From positions 3,735,001 through 3,799,000 of the forward strand of contig WHVY01000002.1 of NCBI GenBank assembly GCA_022266195.1: 64,000 bases of DNA, in the 5' to 3' direction. A program made the translations under genes and the position numbers. Positions 61,201 through 64,000 of this stretch are shown here, piece after piece; positions within the stretch are counted from its first letter, which is position 1; each line of letters begins with the position of its first letter. The notes under the pieces were generated by a model. The model made no database searches, had not been told where the DNA came from, and saw nothing but the letters and a program-made list of their open reading frames with translations. This DNA comes from Tetranychus cinnabarinus (taxonomy: Eukaryota; Arthropoda; Arachnida; Trombidiformes; Tetranychidae).

Positions 61201-64000
61201 CGTATCAAAAGAAAAGCGATTCAGAATTTTACCAGAAGATAAAAAAGCCCTCGATACTTTAAAAGAATCTTTAATAGCCACTACATTACTTGTTCATTAT
61301 GATCCAAAATTAAGAAGAAAAATTTCAGCAGACGCATCCGATCATGCAGTAGGTGGAATACTGCTTCAAGAAGATTCAACTTCTTCCTCCTTCGATCCTC
61401 AAATTCCAATAGAAGATGTTAAAGATTGGTTACCTTTAAGCTTCTACTCTCAAAAGCTCCAGAAACATCAAAAGCATTATTCAATTTCTGAAAAAGAGCT
61501 TCTTGCCATATTTGTAGGCATTTCCAAATTCAATCATTTCTTAGAAGGAGAAGAGTTTCTCATAGAAACTGATCACCACGCGCTGTGCCAGCTTACTAAA
61601 GTTAATTTTAAAAATTCACGACTCCAAAGATGGTCGATTATGCTGTCAACTTATAATTTTAAAGTCATTTATCGAAAAGGTTCAACACACCCTCCAGATT
61701 GCTTCTCAAGGTATCAAAACTCATGGACTCACAGAAAAACAATAGATCCTGAAGAAGAGTTCCTTGACAAAATTTATCTCATTGATTACACTACTGATCC
61801 CTCCGATGATTACTACTACGACTTAGGTCTAAATTCACTACTTTTAACTCATCCTTACAACTTCAACCATTCTAACTTTTATCCCGCAATCTGTTATTCC
61901 ACTATTACCGAAATTAATCACATCAAACCTTCATCTAAACCTTCATCCGCTGAATTCAATGTCTGGAAAGAAAAAGTTCGTCTCACCCAAGCTGAAAACC
62001 CTAATATTCAACAACTCATTACTTTATATAAGAATAATGATCCTATTGTCCTGAAAAGATATGTTCTTAAAGATGGTCTAATTTACCGAAAAGATTTAAC
62101 AACTCCATTTGGTTCACGTTTAGTCATTGACTTCAAACTCCTCAAAGATATATTCTCGTATGAACACGAGTCACCTTTAGGAGGTCACTTTGGACCTGAA
62201 AAGACATATTTACAAATTTCCCGAAGATTCTGGTGCTCTTATCTTTATGATTATGTCAAAAAGTTATGCGATAGTTGTGTCGTATGCCAGATTGCAAAGC
62301 CCTCAAACATAATTTATGTTGACCCTTCTTTTAAACCTATCCCAAAGGAAATCTTTGAAAGGTTTGAACTCGACGTTCAGGGTCCAATTACCATCAATCA
62401 GGTAAAGAAGTATATTATTGTCTTAGTAGATATATTATCACGCTATGTTATTGCCCAGCTCACTACTAACCAAACTGCTCAAACAGTTATTAACATGCTT
62501 AAATCTTGTTTTCAAACTTACGGTTTCCCTAAAGTCATTCAGACTGATAGAGGAACTAATTTTACCTCTGAAGCAGTGCATCAATTTCTCAAAGAAAATG
62601 GTGTAAAGCATGAGCTTTCTAACCCTTATCATCCTCAATCTCAAGGCGTTGTGGAACGAGCAAATCGTACCATAGCTGAAAGATTGCGATCATATGTTAT
62701 AACTAATGATACTAAGAACTTAAAAAATACGCTTGAAACCTCTTTATTTGCAATCAATTCCTCAATTCATAAAATTACCAGATTCTCACCATATTTTCTT
62801 GTGTATGGTCGACATCCAAGAAAACCTTTGGACAATCTATTAGATTTCCCTGATTCTTATTCATTCAATGTCAATCAAGCGAGAAAACTTGCTTTTGCTA
62901 GATTACATGCACAACAGCTCTATCAGATAAATCGAACCAAATCACTTCATCCAACTTCTCCTTACAGAGAAGGAGATTTCGTTTACATCAAGAATGAATC
63001 AATTGATTCTTCAACTTCAAAGAAACTTCGTGAAAAATATCATGGACCTTACTTGGTCTGTGGACTTCAAAAAGGTTCTTTACTTCTTTTAGAACTAGAT
63101 GATCTAGGACTATTCAGCTGTAATGTCTCTAACACAAAATTATATCGAGGTGAGATAACCAAAGAAATGCAAATTTTACGAGATAATTACTTTAACCCAG
63201 AAACTTATTTAGAAACAGAAAACTTTTCAACTCCTGAACCTGATAATGAAAATGATCAAAACAATTCAATTCCAACTCAAACTATTCCTTCAGATTCAGA
63301 CTTAACTAATTCAGATTTAAATAACACTTCTTCATCTTCAATTCCTTCCATTACTAATGATTCCCCTGAAGAAACCCCCTTAATAATAACAAAAAAGCCA
63401 AATAATCTCAATGATTATTTATCCTCAGAAAATTCAACTAACAATCCCTTAAACCAAAATTTTCACGCTTCTAATGATGATATATCTAACAATGATAATA
63501 ATGACTTAAATCAAAATCAAAATTCAATTCAAAAAGAAGCCTCAAATTCAGTTCCTAAAAATAAGCCAAATTCAAATGAAAACCTGAACTCTGAAAATTC
63601 AATGCCTGTAAAGATTCCCTTTGAAAATGCTCATTACATTGAAAAAGCCTTACCAAATTTAACTCAAAAAGCCGTTAAAATTAAACCTAAAAGAAAGTAT
63701 GTAAGTGCTGACAAATCAATTGTCAATCAAAGCCCAGATTTGATTAATCATAATTTAACCAGACCCTTGACTAGAGCTCAAGCTAAAATTCAAAACCAAA
63801 ATTTTACTTATGTTTTATATTTGCTTTATGCTTCAACCTCTGACGAGATGTTAACCTTTGATAAGGTAATAGATTACCGCTCTTTCTCACAGTCTAACAG
63901 TATTAACTTTGTTAATTTTTCGACCAATCAAAATCAATGCTTCCCCCGAGTGAGACGAGAAATTAACCCCTTTGTGATCGAGCGAAAATCTAAGACAAAG
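58217..64000 (+). CDS. Retrotransposon Gag-Pol polyprotein, no stop within window
   Basis: One frame of 1,928 codons reaches the window edge without a stop. Order: Gag with a capsid-like helical part, a CX2CX4HX4C knuckle (C398, C401, H406, C411), a DTGS protease (Asp505), reverse transcriptase with FDLAQGYHQIEL (Asp828) and YFDD (890-893), RNase H (SADAS, Asp1039), and integrase. The integrase has an H-x6-H, C-x2-C finger (H1317, H1324, C1351, C1354) and the D1386, D1444, E1480 triad with 35 residues between the last two, followed by a GPY-like block (KYHGPYLV). After about residue 1660 the chain is Asn/Ser-rich, then basic, then has a short hydrophobic stretch. Gag and Pol share a frame, so no frameshift is needed. 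All catalytic residues are present. Confidence 0.93.
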   Translation, partial: MSRPNLRSGSRLINARTDEDPNAPVTTVNDINQAQAIDLLASWAVPIPIRSMAIRRVYDCIRTHIMLTGDALTDEDISDLPQSDVREVEIPEWVKKCRQKGMSENEIQIIISQIGREPETLFKVTAAELQSLSLPLGIVKKFITVLNSLGARIAPLQTTPTVSQPVPININPNPTDTAALTAAFSSLRPDPNVPEFVKGEDMPDWIAKTKSRLAQEKCDDETRYRCFRKALAHEILAVAETLDPVPTTYHEYLQALQDKIQSPATQYAASFQLRSIKYQLSEHPSTFLLKLRTSLKKTVGPFSEQLFLHELTHHLPYYIVNEINTLGINASLADITNLLVRKHFDYEQNKNQPKPSTSNQSRVSTVQQLLKKPEFKPNFKRKSNPPIHSNNPNSNVSCAYCKRPGHNIKDCRKRLYNQNSPQPSATQPSSTTPNPSTSNSANLATLPPEPRTSAIRDSNVMWTLSSQVPLLTNLGDSDLIHMPHAVFKLFKPNREYVREGRVLLDTGSTISALDAAVADELGVHIVPYTRSLKGIAAQHSVPSHGFAYAVVKHQGMTKSRVFRLQIVKNFEPICLIGNAFIHLFYMQMKSDGLEYVTTCSETATSKPLDPTFFFRFCSKEETQQIFQATILPTGKPDDYYILDQSSKQNPAQVQLGNSSALIAKCDFHTERDVQEIKIAPFREKVASRVNPDLPQPLQEQLIRLIDKFQCTFSQSKNDLGFVSSSVCPISIDLDSKEIPYANPYACPINRRNEFKKIISELLENDIIERSNSPGGAPAILVPKPDGSYRMVIDYRKLNRITKVPRHPMPRIDDCLEVVRGGQFFNIFDLAQGYHQIELPLSEREKTAFVTPDAKYHYKRLPMGLAAAPFIFQKLMNKVLDGLIYQKCIGYFDDVPVIGKDFPDLLANTELVLNRLSQFNLKVKLEKCHFGYKEILLLGHLVSGQGIRPDPKKVEALKQLPYPRNVRELQSILGCYNYFSRYIKNFSTLAAPLYRLVSKEKRFRILPEDKKALDTLKESLIATTLLVHYDPKLRRKISADASDHAVGGILLQEDSTSSSFDPQIPIEDVKDWLPLSFYSQKLQKHQKHYSISEKELLAIFVGISKFNHFLEGEEFLIETDHHALCQLTKVNFKNSRLQRWSIMLSTYNFKVIYRKGSTHPPDCFSRYQNSWTHRKTIDPEEEFLDKIYLIDYTTDPSDDYYYDLGLNSLLLTHPYNFNHSNFYPAICYSTITEINHIKPSSKPSSAEFNVWKEKVRLTQAENPNIQQLITLYKNNDPIVLKRYVLKDGLIYRKDLTTPFGSRLVIDFKLLKDIFSYEHESPLGGHFGPEKTYLQISRRFWCSYLYDYVKKLCDSCVVCQIAKPSNIIYVDPSFKPIPKEIFERFELDVQGPITINQVKKYIIVLVDILSRYVIAQLTTNQTAQTVINMLKSCFQTYGFPKVIQTDRGTNFTSEAVHQFLKENGVKHELSNPYHPQSQGVVERANRTIAERLRSYVITNDTKNLKNTLETSLFAINSSIHKITRFSPYFLVYGRHPRKPLDNLLDFPDSYSFNVNQARKLAFARLHAQQLYQINRTKSLHPTSPYREGDFVYIKNESIDSSTSKKLREKYHGPYLVCGLQKGSLLLLELDDLGLFSCNVSNTKLYRGEITKEMQILRDNYFNPETYLETENFSTPEPDNENDQNNSIPTQTIPSDSDLTNSDLNNTSSSSIPSITNDSPEETPLIITKKPNNLNDYLSSENSTNNPLNQNFHASNDDISNNDNNDLNQNQNSIQKEASNSVPKNKPNSNENLNSENSMPVKIPFENAHYIEKALPNLTQKAVKIKPKRKYVSADKSIVNQSPDLINHNLTRPLTRAQAKIQNQNFTYVLYLLYASTSDEMLTFDKVIDYRSFSQSNSINFVNFSTNQNQCFPRVRREINPFVIERKSKTK

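Larger units (their letters stand above)
57040..64000 (+). mobile_element. Ty3/gypsy-type LTR retrotransposon, 3' end beyond window
   Basis: A 5' LTR, primer-binding site, leader and an unbroken gag-pol frame in the right order, all on the plus strand. The frame is intact for 5.8 kb, so the insertion is probably young. It lies inside an older gypsy fragment. The 3' LTR and any target duplication are outside the window. Confidence 0.92.

Noticed and set aside
1..64000. CRISPR arrays, operons, bacterial promoters and terminators
   Set aside because: The window is plainly eukaryotic with spliced genes; no regularly spaced repeats or polycistronic layout are present.

Overview
The window is eukaryotic, AT-rich, and built of spliced genes with mostly 60-100 bp introns plus a few kilobase-size ones. 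The recognisable proteins (SLC41, LENG8/Thp3, PMS2, arfaptin, a dual-specificity phosphatase, a CRAL-TRIO protein) are animal housekeeping families. A compact arthropod genome fits best, possibly an acariform mite such as a spider mite. That is an impression from gene architecture and composition, not a proof.

Left part (1-28.7 kb), mostly single-copy genes. The 3' part of an SLC41 magnesium-transporter gene (+) runs tail to tail into a LENG8/SAC3-family gene (-). The last intron of LENG8 hosts a secreted low-complexity protein gene on the opposite strand. PMS2 (mismatch repair, two coding exons) and arfaptin follow, both on the minus strand. A shrunken, intron-containing PMS2 pseudogene lies upstream of arfaptin. 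Then come an unrecognised single-pass membrane protein (+) and a three-exon dual-specificity phosphatase (+).

Middle part (29.4-56 kb), a tandem array of three 16-exon genes, here called A, B and C. They encode 977, 973 and 985 aa type I membrane proteins with a signal peptide, about 640 residues of unrecognised ectodomain, three PAN/Apple-like cysteine modules and one C-terminal membrane helix. Exon sizes and phases match across the three copies. The 5' flanks are homologous, with a TATA box about 90-112 bp before each ATG and a decayed Tc1-like transposase. The last two exons of A and B are almost identical including the intron, while the rest of A and B differs clearly. A C-like leftover tail lies just after B, followed by an inverted, stop-containing copy of exons 7-8. 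An intronless CRAL-TRIO gene sits between B and C. Fold-back and dispersed repeats occupy the introns of C.

Right part (56.6-64 kb). A decayed Ty3/gypsy-like fragment is interrupted by an apparently intact LTR retrotransposon. It has an approximately 798 bp 5' LTR, a primer-binding site, and one open frame of at least 1,928 codons coding gag, protease, reverse transcriptase, RNase H and a DD35E integrase. The frame continues without a stop to the window edge.

Exon limits come from reading GT/AG sites, frame continuity and comparison among the paralogues. All joined reading frames are divisible by three.
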